The position numbers and the translations under genes were made by a program. Shown here in pieces: positions 51,429 through 59,502 of a DNA stretch of 64,000 nt. Source of the stretch: Enterobacter sp. SA187 (GTDB lineage: Bacteria; Pseudomonadota; Gammaproteobacteria; Enterobacterales; Enterobacteriaceae); assembly GCF_001888805.2 (NCBI RefSeq), contig NZ_CP019113.1, forward strand, positions 3,720,001 through 3,784,000. The letters run 5' to 3'. Position 1 is the first letter of the stretch. Each line of letters starts with the position of its first letter. The notes beneath the pieces are model-generated. The model saw only the letters and a list, made by a program, of their open reading frames with translations, was not told where the DNA came from and ran no database searches.

Positions 51429-52687
51429 TCTCTTTGCCAAAACTGGTAATGACCGATGCAGAAGCCCCGACTTCCGGGCTGATGACCGGGAAAGCGGACA
51501 CTGGCGCGCAGGATTTTATGGCGCTGCTGACCGGCGCAATTTCCGGCACGCCGGTTGAGGGTGAAGGCGCGTCACTGTCGCTGGCTGATTTACAGTCAGC
51601 GGGCGCGACGCTTCAGAAAGGTTTGCTGAGTAAGGACACCGGCGAGGCGGATCTGCGCACTCCGGCGGCTAAGCTTGCGGATATTCTGGCGCGTCAGACG
51701 GTGCAGGAAGAGGCGCTGACAGAAGACGCCTCGCAGGCGCAGGGCGTGACGCCGCTGCTGACCAGCGGCCTGAAATCCGACAGCCTGGCGCTGCTCAATA
51801 AAACCGTGAAAGCCGACGACATAGAGACGGCGGATCTTAGCGAAGAAGAGATCGCCAGCCTTAGCGCACTGCTGGCGATGCTGCCTCATCAGCAAAATGC
51901 CCAGGCCGCCGCACCTGTTACCACAACCGGCACCGCCGCTTCCGCCGCCGTGACGACCACTGCCGGCAGCCGCACGCTGAACCTGGCCGCCGCCGATCCC
52001 CGTGGCAACGCGTTAACCGACACGGCGGATGCCGCAGCCGGTCAACCCTCCCATAAAGACGCGGGCGCGGCGCTGAACGCACAATTGCCAGGCGCTGACA
52101 GCGCGCAGCAAGCCGCCGCCCCGGTAGCCGCTAACGCCGCCAAAGCCGATGCGCAGGCGGCGATCCATGCCGTGAATACTACGGTCAGCGCTGCTCCGGC
52201 CGTCAGCACCGCCGCGCCAGCGCAGGCCAGCCTGCCGGTTGCCGCTCCGGTGATCAGCGCGCCGCTCGGCAGCAGCGAGTGGCAGCAGACCATCAGCCAG
52301 AACATCACGCTCTTTACCCGTCAGGGCAAACAGAGCGCTGAACTGCGTCTGCATCCGGAAGATCTGGGCCAGGTGCAGATCAACCTGAAGCTGGATGATA
52401 ACCAGGCTCAGATTCAGATGATGTCGCCGCACAGCCATGTGCGCGCGGCGCTGGAAGCTGCATTGCCGACGCTGCGCACCAGCCTTGCGGAAAGCGGCAT
52501 TCAGCTGGGTCAGAGCAGCATCAGCAGCGAAAGCTTTACCGGTCAGCAGCAATCGTCTTCCCAACAGCAGGCGTCCCGCGGCAGCAATCGCGGTGATTTC
52601 GGCGCTGAAGATGATGACGCTCTGGTGGTGCCTGCCAGCCTGCAATCCGCCGCGCGCGGCACGGGTTCGGTAGACATCTTTGCCTAA
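51425..52687 (+). CDS. fliK: Flagellar hook-length control protein FliK
   Basis: 420 residues, longer than E. coli (375) owing to an Ala/Thr/Pro-rich linker at about 155-285. The C-terminal switch domain is standard: ELRLHPEDLGQVQINLKLDD (about 303-322) and HVRAALEAALPTLRTSL. It is a secreted ruler that ends hook growth and flips export to filament proteins; linker length sets hook length. The low-complexity linker is the variable part of the family. Confidence 0.94.
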   Translation: MISLPKLVMTDAEAPTSGLMTGKADTGAQDFMALLTGAISGTPVEGEGASLSLADLQSAGATLQKGLLSKDTGEADLRTPAAKLADILARQTVQEEALTEDASQAQGVTPLLTSGLKSDSLALLNKTVKADDIETADLSEEEIASLSALLAMLPHQQNAQAAAPVTTTGTAASAAVTTTAGSRTLNLAAADPRGNALTDTADAAAGQPSHKDAGAALNAQLPGADSAQQAAAPVAANAAKADAQAAIHAVNTTVSAAPAVSTAAPAQASLPVAAPVISAPLGSSEWQQTISQNITLFTRQGKQSAELRLHPEDLGQVQINLKLDDNQAQIQMMSPHSHVRAALEAALPTLRTSLAESGIQLGQSSISSESFTGQQQSSSQQQASRGSNRGDFGAEDDDALVVPASLQSAARGTGSVDIFA

Positions 52688-52792
52688 ACGCAAAAGGTAG
52701 CGTGATTATCTCCGTCTTTTCCACCCTTTGACGGACGGCAGACACGGGATAATCACTCTATCAGCAGTACCGAAACAGGAAGCTTGTAACAG

Positions 52793-53263
52793 ATGACTGA
52801 CTCCGCCATTCCCAAAAAAAGTAAGCGTGGGATCTGGATCCCGCTGTTGGTGTTAATCACCCTCGCTGCGTGCGCCACCGCTGGATACAGCTACTGGCGT
52901 ATGCAACAGCATCCGGCAGACGCCAGCGTAAAAGCAGAATTACCGCCGCCTCCGGCACCGGTCTTCTTTGCTCTCGATACCTTTACCGTGAACCTGGGCG
53001 ACGCCGATCGGGTGTTGTACGTGGGGATCACCCTGCGTCTGAAAGATGACGCGACCCGTACCCGTTTGAGCGAATATCTTCCGGAAGTGCGTAGCCGCTT
53101 ACTGTTACTTTTCTCGCGCCAGGATGCGTCACAACTGGCGACCGCAGAAGGCAAGCAGAAACTCGTGGACGCGATTAAAGATACGCTCTCTTCGCCGTTA
53201 GTCGCCGGGCAACCGAAGCAGGAAGTGACTGACGTTCTTTATACAGCTTTCATTTTGCGGTAA
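52793..53263 (+). CDS. fliL: Flagellar basal body protein FliL
   Basis: 156 residues (E. coli 154). One N-terminal membrane helix (about 14-34) and a periplasmic stomatin-like domain with FALDTFTVNLGDADRVLYVG. It associates with stators around the MS ring. First gene of fliLMNOPQR; the 105-base gap before it should hold the operon promoter, but none was assigned. Confidence 0.95.
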   Translation: MTDSAIPKKSKRGIWIPLLVLITLAACATAGYSYWRMQQHPADASVKAELPPPPAPVFFALDTFTVNLGDADRVLYVGITLRLKDDATRTRLSEYLPEVRSRLLLLFSRQDASQLATAEGKQKLVDAIKDTLSSPLVAGQPKQEVTDVLYTAFILR

Positions 53264-53267
53264 AGAC

Positions 53268-54272
53268 ATGGGCGACAGTATTCTCTCTCAGGCTGAAATC
53301 GATGCGCTGCTCAACGGCGACAGCGATAGTAACGATGCTCCAAAACCCGGTGAGGGTTTTGAGAGCGAAATTCGCCCTTATGATCCCAACACTCAGCGTC
53401 GCGTGGTGCGAGAGCGTTTACAGGCGCTGGAGATCATTAACGAACGTTTTGCGCGTCAGTTCCGTATGGGGCTGTTTAACCTGTTACGTCGTAGCCCGGA
53501 TATTACCGTCGGCGCGATCCGTATTCAGCCGTATCACGAGTTTGCGCGTAACCTGCCGGTACCGACAAACCTTAACCTGATCCACCTGAAACCGTTACGC
53601 GGCACCGGGCTGTTTGTGTTTTCCCCAAGCCTGGTGTTTATCGCCGTGGATAACCTGTTTGGTGGCGATGGCCGCTTCCCGACGAAAGTGGAAGGCCGTG
53701 AATTTACCCATACCGAGCAGCGCGTGATCAACCGCATGCTGAAGCTGGCGCTGGAAGGCTACAGCGATGCATGGAAAGCGATCCACCCGCTGGACGTGGA
53801 ATATGTGCGTTCGGAGATGCAGGTTAAATTTACCAACATCACCACGTCGCCGAACGATATTGTCGTCAATACCCCTTTCCACGTGGAAATCGGTAACCTG
53901 ACGGGCGAGTTTAATATCTGTCTGCCCTTCAGCATGATTGAGCCGCTGCGTGAAACCCTGGTTAACCCGCCGCTGGAGAACTCCCGCAACGAGGACCAGA
54001 ACTGGCGCGATAACCTGGTACGTCAGGTTCAGCACTCTGAGCTGGAGCTGATCGCAAACTTCGGCGATGTACCCCTGCGTCTGTCGCAGATCCTGAAACT
54101 GCAACCCGGTGACGTGTTGCCGATCGAAAAACCCGATCGCATCATTGCCCATGTGGACGGTGTGCCTGTGCTCACCAGCCAGTACGGCACGATTAACGGC
54201 CAGTACGCCCTGCGTGTAGAGCATTTGATCAACCCGATCTTGAATTCGCTGAATGAGGAACAGCCCAAATGA
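53268..54272 (+). CDS. fliM: Flagellar motor switch protein FliM
   Basis: 334 residues, as in E. coli. N-terminal CheY-P-binding peptide MGDSILSQAEIDALLNGDSD, a CheC-like middle domain (about 45-240) and C-terminal FliN-like SpoA domain (VPLRLSQILKLQPGDVLPIE). Transmits chemotaxis signals to FliG. Overlaps fliN by four bases. Confidence 0.97.
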   Translation: MGDSILSQAEIDALLNGDSDSNDAPKPGEGFESEIRPYDPNTQRRVVRERLQALEIINERFARQFRMGLFNLLRRSPDITVGAIRIQPYHEFARNLPVPTNLNLIHLKPLRGTGLFVFSPSLVFIAVDNLFGGDGRFPTKVEGREFTHTEQRVINRMLKLALEGYSDAWKAIHPLDVEYVRSEMQVKFTNITTSPNDIVVNTPFHVEIGNLTGEFNICLPFSMIEPLRETLVNPPLENSRNEDQNWRDNLVRQVQHSELELIANFGDVPLRLSQILKLQPGDVLPIEKPDRIIAHVDGVPVLTSQYGTINGQYALRVEHLINPILNSLNEEQPK

Positions 54273-54685
54273 GTGACATGAACAATCCGTCCGATGAAAA
54301 CAACGAAGCAATGGACGATATCTGGGCTGATGCGTTAAACGAACAGAAAACCACCACCAGCAGCAAAAGCTCCGCTGATGCGGTGTTCCAGCAGTTTGGC
54401 GGCGGCGATGTCAGCGGCACACTGCAGGACATCGATCTGATTATGGATATTCCGGTCAAGCTGACCGTGGAGCTGGGCCGTACCCGCATGACCATCAAAG
54501 AGCTGCTGCGTCTGACGCAGGGTTCCGTGGTGGCGCTGGAAGGTCTGGCCGGTGAGCCGCTGGATATTCTGATCAACGGTTATCTGATCGCACAGGGCGA
54601 AGTTGTGGTGGTGGCGGATAAATACGGCGTGCGTATTACCGACATCATTACCCCGTCTGAGCGTATGCGTCGCCTGAGCCGCTGA
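54269..54685 (+). CDS. fliN: Flagellar motor switch protein FliN
   Basis: 138 residues (E. coli 137). Acidic N-terminus, then SpoA domain IDLIMDIPVKLTVELGRTRM ... GEPLDILINGYLIAQGEVVV. Forms the C-ring base and a docking place for FliH-FliI. Confidence 0.96.
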   Translation: MSDMNNPSDENNEAMDDIWADALNEQKTTTSSKSSADAVFQQFGGGDVSGTLQDIDLIMDIPVKLTVELGRTRMTIKELLRLTQGSVVALEGLAGEPLDILINGYLIAQGEVVVVADKYGVRITDIITPSERMRRLSR

Positions 54686-54687
54686 GT

Positions 54688-55062
54688 ATGAAAACCCAGG
54701 CAACCGTTGCCCATCCTTCTGCCGTACCCGGTTCGCCGCTGCTACAGGTCAGCGGCGCACTGCTGGGCATTATTGCCCTGATCCTGGTGGCGGCATGGGT
54801 GGCGAAACGCGTGGGCTTTGCCGGTAAAACCGCCAGCGCGCGCGGCCTGAAGGTCAGCGCCAGCACCACGGTCGGCCCGCGCGAGCGCGTGGTGATCGTC
54901 GACGTGGAAGACGCCCGTCTGGTGCTGGGTATTACCGCGTCAAACATTTCCCTGTTGCACACCCTGCCGCCCGCCCAGCCGGAGCCGGAAGGTCTGAAAG
55001 AGAACACCCCGGATTTCCAGGCCGTGTTGAAGAATTTGCTCAAGCGTTCCGGGAGATCCTGA
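54688..55062 (+). CDS. fliO: Flagellar export gate assembly protein FliO
   Basis: 124 residues (E. coli 121). One membrane helix (about 22-42, ALLGIIALILVAAWVA) and a cytoplasmic domain ERVVIVDVEDARLVLGIT. Assists assembly of FliP rings. Two bases after fliN and one-base overlap with fliP. Confidence 0.94.
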   Translation: MKTQATVAHPSAVPGSPLLQVSGALLGIIALILVAAWVAKRVGFAGKTASARGLKVSASTTVGPRERVVIVDVEDARLVLGITASNISLLHTLPPAQPEPEGLKENTPDFQAVLKNLLKRSGRS

Positions 55063-55799
55063 TGCGCCCTTTGTTATCCCTTGCGCTGGCTGGCTTAATG
55101 CTGATTGCGCCCTCTGCGTTTGCCCAGCTGCCGGGTCTGATCAGCCAGCCGCTTGCCGGTGGCGGCCAGAGCTGGTCGCTGCCGGTGCAGACGCTGGTGT
55201 TTATCACCTCGCTCACCTTCCTGCCTGCCATTCTGCTGATGATGACCAGCTTTACGCGCATCATCATTGTGTTCGGCCTGCTGCGTAACGCGCTGGGTAC
55301 GCCCTCCGCGCCGCCAAACCAGGTGTTGCTGGGTCTGGCGCTGTTTCTGACCTTTTTCATTATGTCCCCGGTGATCGACAAGATTTATACCGAGGCGTAC
55401 CAGCCGTTTTCCGAGAGCAAAATCTCCGTCGACGTGGCGCTGGAAAAAGGCGCGCAGCCGTTAAAAGAATTTATGATGCGGCAGACCCGCGAAGCGGATC
55501 TGGCCCTGTTTGCCCGGCTGGGGAATACCGGCCCGTTACAGGGCCCGGAAGCGGTGCCGATGCGTATTCTGTTGCCGGCTTATGTCACCAGTGAACTGAA
55601 AACCGCTTTCCAGATCGGCTTTACCATTTTCATTCCGTTTTTGATTATCGATCTGGTTATTGCCAGCGTCCTGATGGCGCTCGGCATGATGATGGTGCCC
55701 CCGGCGACCATTGCGTTACCCTTCAAGCTGATGCTGTTCGTGCTGGTTGACGGCTGGCAGCTGCTGGTGGGATCGCTGGCCCAGAGCTTCTACAGTTAA
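55062..55799 (+). CDS. fliP: Flagellar type III export gate protein FliP
   Basis: 245 residues, as in E. coli. A cleavable signal peptide (MRPLLSLALAGLMLIAPSAF-A) and four membrane segments; FliP motifs PAILLMMTSFTRIIIVFGLL and FIPFLIIDLVIASVLMALGM. Five copies form the core export channel with FliQ and FliR. Confidence 0.97.
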   Translation: MRPLLSLALAGLMLIAPSAFAQLPGLISQPLAGGGQSWSLPVQTLVFITSLTFLPAILLMMTSFTRIIIVFGLLRNALGTPSAPPNQVLLGLALFLTFFIMSPVIDKIYTEAYQPFSESKISVDVALEKGAQPLKEFMMRQTREADLALFARLGNTGPLQGPEAVPMRILLPAYVTSELKTAFQIGFTIFIPFLIIDLVIASVLMALGMMMVPPATIALPFKLMLFVLVDGWQLLVGSLAQSFYS

Positions 55800-55810
55800 G
55801 GAATGGCACT

Positions 55811-56080
55811 ATGACGCCTGAATCGGTCATGATGATGGGCACCGAGGCGATGAAAATCGCCCTTGCCCTGGCTGCGCCGCTGCTGCTGGTTTCGCTGGTT
55901 ACCGGTCTTGTGATCAGCATTTTGCAGGCGGCAACGCAGATTAACGAAATGACGCTGTCGTTCATTCCAAAAATCATCGCGGTGGTGGTGGCTATCGTGG
56001 TGGCCGGGCCGTGGATGCTGAATTTACTGCTCGACTATATGCGCGGTCTGTTTAATAACATCCCGTACATCATCGGATAA
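55811..56080 (+). CDS. fliQ: Flagellar type III export gate protein FliQ
   Basis: 89 residues, as in E. coli; two membrane helices, with SLVTGLVISILQAATQINEM (about 28-47) diagnostic. Part of the FliPQR helical channel. Confidence 0.96.
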   Translation: MTPESVMMMGTEAMKIALALAAPLLLVSLVTGLVISILQAATQINEMTLSFIPKIIAVVVAIVVAGPWMLNLLLDYMRGLFNNIPYIIG

Positions 56081-56088
56081 CGCCTGAG

Positions 56089-56883
56089 ATGCTGCACGTC
56101 ACCAGCGACCAGTGGCTGCACTGGCTAAGTATGTATTTCTGGCCGCTGCTGCGCGTGCTGGCGCTGATCTCAACAGCCCCTATTCTGAGCGAACGCACTG
56201 TGCCCAAGCGCGTTAAGCTGGGCCTGGGGCTGGTGATCACCTTTGTGATCGCCCCCTCGCTGCCCGCGAACGACGTCACCATCTTCTCCGCCAATGCCCT
56301 ATGGCTGGCGCTACAGCAGATTTTAATCGGCATTGCGCTCGGTTTTACCATGCAGTTCGCGTTTGCCGCTATCCGCACCGCAGGGGAGCTTATCGGCCTG
56401 CAAATGGGTCTGTCCTTCGCCACCTTCTTTGATCCCGCCAGCAACCTGAATATGCCGGTGCTGGCGCGCTTTATGGATCTGCTGGCGCTGCTGCTGTTTC
56501 TGACCTTTGACGGTCATCTGTGGCTGATTTCGATGCTGGTGGATACCTTCCATACGCTGCCGGTGGGCAACAACCCCATTAATACCAACGCGTTTCTTGC
56601 GCTGGCACGGGCTGGCGGCCTCATTTTTATCAATGGTCTGATGCTGGCGCTGCCGGTTATCACCATGCTGCTGACGCTCAATATGTCCCTTGGCCTGCTG
56701 AACCGTATGGCGCCGCAGCTTTCTGTTTTCTCTATTGGTTTTCCCATCACGCTCAGCGTCGGCATTCTGCTGATGGCTTTACTGATGCCCCTTATCGCGC
56801 CCTTCTGCGAACATTTATTCAGCGAAATCTTCAATCTGCTGGCGGATATTGTTGGCGAGCTGCCGCAAAATACTAATCCATAA
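56089..56883 (+). CDS. fliR: Flagellar type III export gate protein FliR
   Basis: 264 residues (E. coli 261), about six membrane segments. Features: ALISTAPILSERTVPKRVKL (about 24-43) and GLQMGLSFATFFDPASNLNM. Completes the export gate and the fliLMNOPQR operon. Confidence 0.96.
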   Translation: MLHVTSDQWLHWLSMYFWPLLRVLALISTAPILSERTVPKRVKLGLGLVITFVIAPSLPANDVTIFSANALWLALQQILIGIALGFTMQFAFAAIRTAGELIGLQMGLSFATFFDPASNLNMPVLARFMDLLALLLFLTFDGHLWLISMLVDTFHTLPVGNNPINTNAFLALARAGGLIFINGLMLALPVITMLLTLNMSLGLLNRMAPQLSVFSIGFPITLSVGILLMALLMPLIAPFCEHLFSEIFNLLADIVGELPQNTNP

Positions 56884-56900
56884 CGTTAGTGCAGTTTTCC

Positions 56901-56914
56901 TGAGGTTATTCCTA
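56901..56914 (+). promoter_or_regulatory. Candidate RcsAB box upstream of rcsA
   Basis: TGAGGTTATTCCTA matches the RcsAB box TAAGAATATTCCTA at 11 of 14 positions. It lies 253 bases before rcsA; E. coli rcsA also has a long leader and an upstream RcsAB box for autoactivation. The rest of the 284-base gap is AT-rich and shows no further gene. Confidence 0.6.
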
Positions 56915-57167
56915 AAAATTTATTGCAGGCACATCTACCAGGATATAACTGGCGCGGCTTATTTGTTTTTACCCTCTTCACATAACTAAACATTTACTTT
57001 ACTTTAAGATGATTCCTGGCAAATTATACGTAACTTTACGGGATAGTAAGTTCGCCTGAAAGTCTTGTGTTGCTCAAACGCTTTTTAGATTATTTTCATC
57101 CGGTTGGCTGATCGTACAGCATTCAGGCAGGGGTGAATTATCGTTACGCATTGAGTGAGGGTATGCC

Positions 57168-57791
57168 ATGTCAACGATTATTATGGATTTATGCAGTTAT
57201 ACCAGGTTGGGATTAACCGGATACCTGACAAGCCGGGGAGTAAAAAAGCGAGAAATCAATGATGTACAGACAGTGGATGAGCTTGGATCTGCCTGCGAGG
57301 CGCTAAAACCCGCAGTGGTATTTATTAATGAAGACTGCTTTATTCATGACCAGGAACTGAGCCTGCAAATTAAGCAAATCATTAATCAGTATCCGAAAAC
57401 AATGTTTATCGTGTTTATGGCAATTGCTAATATCCACTTTGATGAATACCTGCTGGTACGCAAAAACTTATTAATTAGTTCAAAATCGATTAAGCCTGAA
57501 TCTCTGGACGACATCCTCGGTGGTTGTCTGAATACGGAGTCAAAGGGCACGGGTTCCATTAATCTCCCTACACTCTCTTTAAGCCGTACTGAATCCAGTA
57601 TGCTGAAAATGTGGATGTCCGGGCAGGGAACCATTCAAATATCAGATCAAATGAATATTAAAGCGAAAACGGTATCATCACATAAGGGTAATATTAAAAG
57701 AAAAATAAAAACGCATAATAAGCAAGTGATCTATCACGTGGTGCGTCTCACCGATAATGTGACCAACGGTATTTTCGTTAACATGCGGTGA
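57168..57791 (+). CDS. rcsA: Colanic acid/capsule activator RcsA
   Basis: 207 residues, as in E. coli. The N-terminal part lacks a phospho-acceptor receiver site; the C-terminal LuxR/GerE helix-turn-helix (SLSRTESSMLKMWMSGQGTI, about 137-156; KAKTVSSHKGNIKRKIKTHN) binds DNA with RcsB. It activates capsule genes and represses flhDC, so it opposes the motility genes beside it. Degraded by Lon and, in E. coli, raised by DsrA through silencing of H-NS; dsrA lies 0.7 kb downstream. Confidence 0.96.
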   Translation: MSTIIMDLCSYTRLGLTGYLTSRGVKKREINDVQTVDELGSACEALKPAVVFINEDCFIHDQELSLQIKQIINQYPKTMFIVFMAIANIHFDEYLLVRKNLLISSKSIKPESLDDILGGCLNTESKGTGSINLPTLSLSRTESSMLKMWMSGQGTIQISDQMNIKAKTVSSHKGNIKRKIKTHNKQVIYHVVRLTDNVTNGIFVNMR

Positions 57792-57828
57792 GAGGGTAAG
57801 CGGGCGCTCCCCTCCCCCGCCGGAGGGT

Positions 57829-58020
57829 TTACTGTTCCTGCTTCTCAACAAATATCCCGTCCGGATGCCCGAGTTCATTAAAGAACCAGATGCCTAACGG
57901 GTAGTCCTCAAGGGATACCAGATACATGGTGCCCTCACTGAACGGCTCGATGGCCAGAACCACTCCCGGACGGCGAGGACCCCCGTCCGTTTTCACCGTA
58001 ACCTTATCGTTTACCTTCAT
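57829..58020 (-). CDS. dsrB: Small protein DsrB
   Basis: 63 residues from ATG at 58020, with AGGAGG six bases upstream; ATG at 58026 overlaps that site, so it was rejected. MKVNDKVTVKTDGGPRRPGV and YPLGIWFFNELGHPDGIFVE match E. coli DsrB (62 residues). Function unknown; in E. coli it is sigma-S dependent. Confidence 0.93.
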   Translation of the reverse strand: MKVNDKVTVKTDGGPRRPGVVLAIEPFSEGTMYLVSLEDYPLGIWFFNELGHPDGIFVEKQEQ

Positions 58021-58148
58021 TTTCATCCTCCTGAATGCATTTTTGCCAGTGTAGATCAAATCCGCTGTTCTGACAGTGTTCATCTGCCTTATTGCTGCTT
58101 TTCTCCACCGTCTATACTTAGGCTGTCGGGGCGAAAGAGGTAACGGCA

Positions 58149-58373
58149 ATGAAAGGCGATCACGGCACTAAACCTTCTGGCGAAGGTGAAATCAACGTTG
58201 ACGCTCTGCTGGCCGCCATCAATGAAATCAGCGAAAGCAATATTCATCGTATAGACAGCGATGACGGACAACGGGTGAGCGTTGACGGGCGCGATTATCA
58301 TACGTGGCGGGAGCTGGCGGAGGCATTTGAGCTGGATATTCGTGATTTTAGCGCATCAGAACTGAACCGCTGA
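58149..58373 (+). CDS. yodD: Small stress protein YodD
   Basis: 74 residues. The N-terminal 12 differ from E. coli YodD (75), but INVDALLAAINEISESNIHR and DGRDYHTWRELAEAFELDI match. Predicted cytoplasmic; E. coli yodD is sigma-S induced by peroxide and acid. Ends 11 bases before the terminator of dsrA, on the opposite strand. Confidence 0.92.
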   Translation: MKGDHGTKPSGEGEINVDALLAAINEISESNIHRIDSDDGQRVSVDGRDYHTWRELAEAFELDIRDFSASELNR

Positions 58374-58384
58374 CATCAGGATAT

Positions 58385-58470
58385 AAAAAAACCCGGCCTG
58401 GGGAGGCCGGGTTAAAGCTTGCGATTGCAAGAAGCACTTGAAAATTCGTTACACCAGGAAATCTGATGCG
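58385..58470 (-). ncRNA. dsrA: DsrA regulatory small RNA
   Basis: About 86 nt on the minus strand (E. coli 87). The first stem region ATCAGATTTCCTGGTGTAAC is identical to the E. coli rpoS-pairing segment, followed by GAATTTT and AAGTGCTTCTTGC, the hns-pairing part. It ends in the terminator CCCGGCCTCCCCAGGCCGGG and T7. The terminator stem differs from E. coli in sequence but not form. With Hfq, DsrA opens the rpoS leader and silences hns, and so raises RcsA. Same yodD-yedP place as in E. coli. Confidence 0.92.
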
Positions 58471-58476
58471 GGAGAG

Positions 58477-58505
58477 ACTGTATCTACTATTGATATAGCT
58501 GACAA
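58477..58505 (-). promoter_or_regulatory. dsrA promoter
   Basis: Minus strand TTGTCA (58500-58505), 17-base spacer, TACAGT (58477-58482). It places the start near 58470, as expected for DsrA. Bases 58506-58686 lead to yedP; the A/T-rich run holds no other gene. Confidence 0.75.
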
Positions 58506-58686
58506 GGATATATTTACAATGGTAATAATTCACTAACATAGAATTCATAAAGGTTATAATTGGCAAGGTCGCGCGGCAGAAGACTTGCAGCGTTGCACCT
58601 CTGACAAAAAGCCTTACAAACCTTCACAGTATTTAAGAATTTTCTTAGCTCTGCGCCATTTTATTCTGACTACAGGAGCCGCTTTT

Positions 58687-59502
58687 ATGCCAGCCCTTCA
58701 CGACCCGCTACTGATTTTCACCGACCTCGATGGCACTCTGCTGGACAGCCATACCTGGGACTGGCAGCCCGCCGCCGAATGGCTGAGCCGCCTTGGACAG
58801 CAGCAGATCCCGGTCATTTTATGCAGCAGCAAAACCGCCGCCGAAATGATGGCGTTGCAGAAAAGTCTTGGCTTACAGGATCTACCTTTTATTGCCGAGA
58901 ACGGCGCGGTGATCCATCTGGATACGCACTGGCAGGATCACGCCGATTACCCGCGACTGATTAACGGTGCGTCCCATGACGAGGTGGTACAGGTTCTGAT
59001 TCGGTTACGCGAGCAGCATGGCTTCAAATTTACCCTGTTCAGTGAACTGGAAGACCGGGTACTGGCGGAGGTTACCGGCCTGACGCCTACCCAGGCGGGC
59101 CTGGCGCGGCTGCACGAGGCTTCTGAGACGTTAATCTGGCGCGACAGTGATGAACGCATGAACGCCTTCCGCAGCGCCCTGGAAGGCCTCGGGCTGCGTT
59201 TTATGCAGGGGGCGCGCTACTGGCATGTGCTGGATCAGCGCGGCGGTAAAGACCAGGCCGTAAACTGGCTGACCAGTCAGTACCGCCAGCGCGTTGGTCA
59301 TCCCCACACCACTATCGGGCTTGGCGATGGCCCCAACGACGCTCCTTTACTGGATAACGTCGATTTTGCGGTAGTGGTGAAAGGCCTTAACCGCGACGGC
59401 GTCACGCTCGCTAATGACGATCCAGACCGCGTGTATCGCACGACGTTAAAAGGCCCGGCAGGCTGGCGTGAAGGGCTGGATCACTGGCTTGGCGATTCCT
59501 GA
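58687..59502 (+). CDS. yedP: YedP, mannosyl-3-phosphoglycerate phosphatase-like HAD protein
   Basis: 271 residues from MPALHDPLLIFTDLDGTLLD, as E. coli YedP; a longer frame start at 58585 was rejected, and AGGAG precedes 58687. HAD motifs: FTDLDGTLLD (about 11-20), VILCSSKT (about 46-53), and GLGDGPNDAPLL (about 215-226). Named for the MpgP family, though enteric bacteria make no mannosylglycerate, so the substrate is uncertain. Its 3' end overlaps the convergent dgcQ by 22 bases. Confidence 0.94.
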   Translation: MPALHDPLLIFTDLDGTLLDSHTWDWQPAAEWLSRLGQQQIPVILCSSKTAAEMMALQKSLGLQDLPFIAENGAVIHLDTHWQDHADYPRLINGASHDEVVQVLIRLREQHGFKFTLFSELEDRVLAEVTGLTPTQAGLARLHEASETLIWRDSDERMNAFRSALEGLGLRFMQGARYWHVLDQRGGKDQAVNWLTSQYRQRVGHPHTTIGLGDGPNDAPLLDNVDFAVVVKGLNRDGVTLANDDPDRVYRTTLKGPAGWREGLDHWLGDS

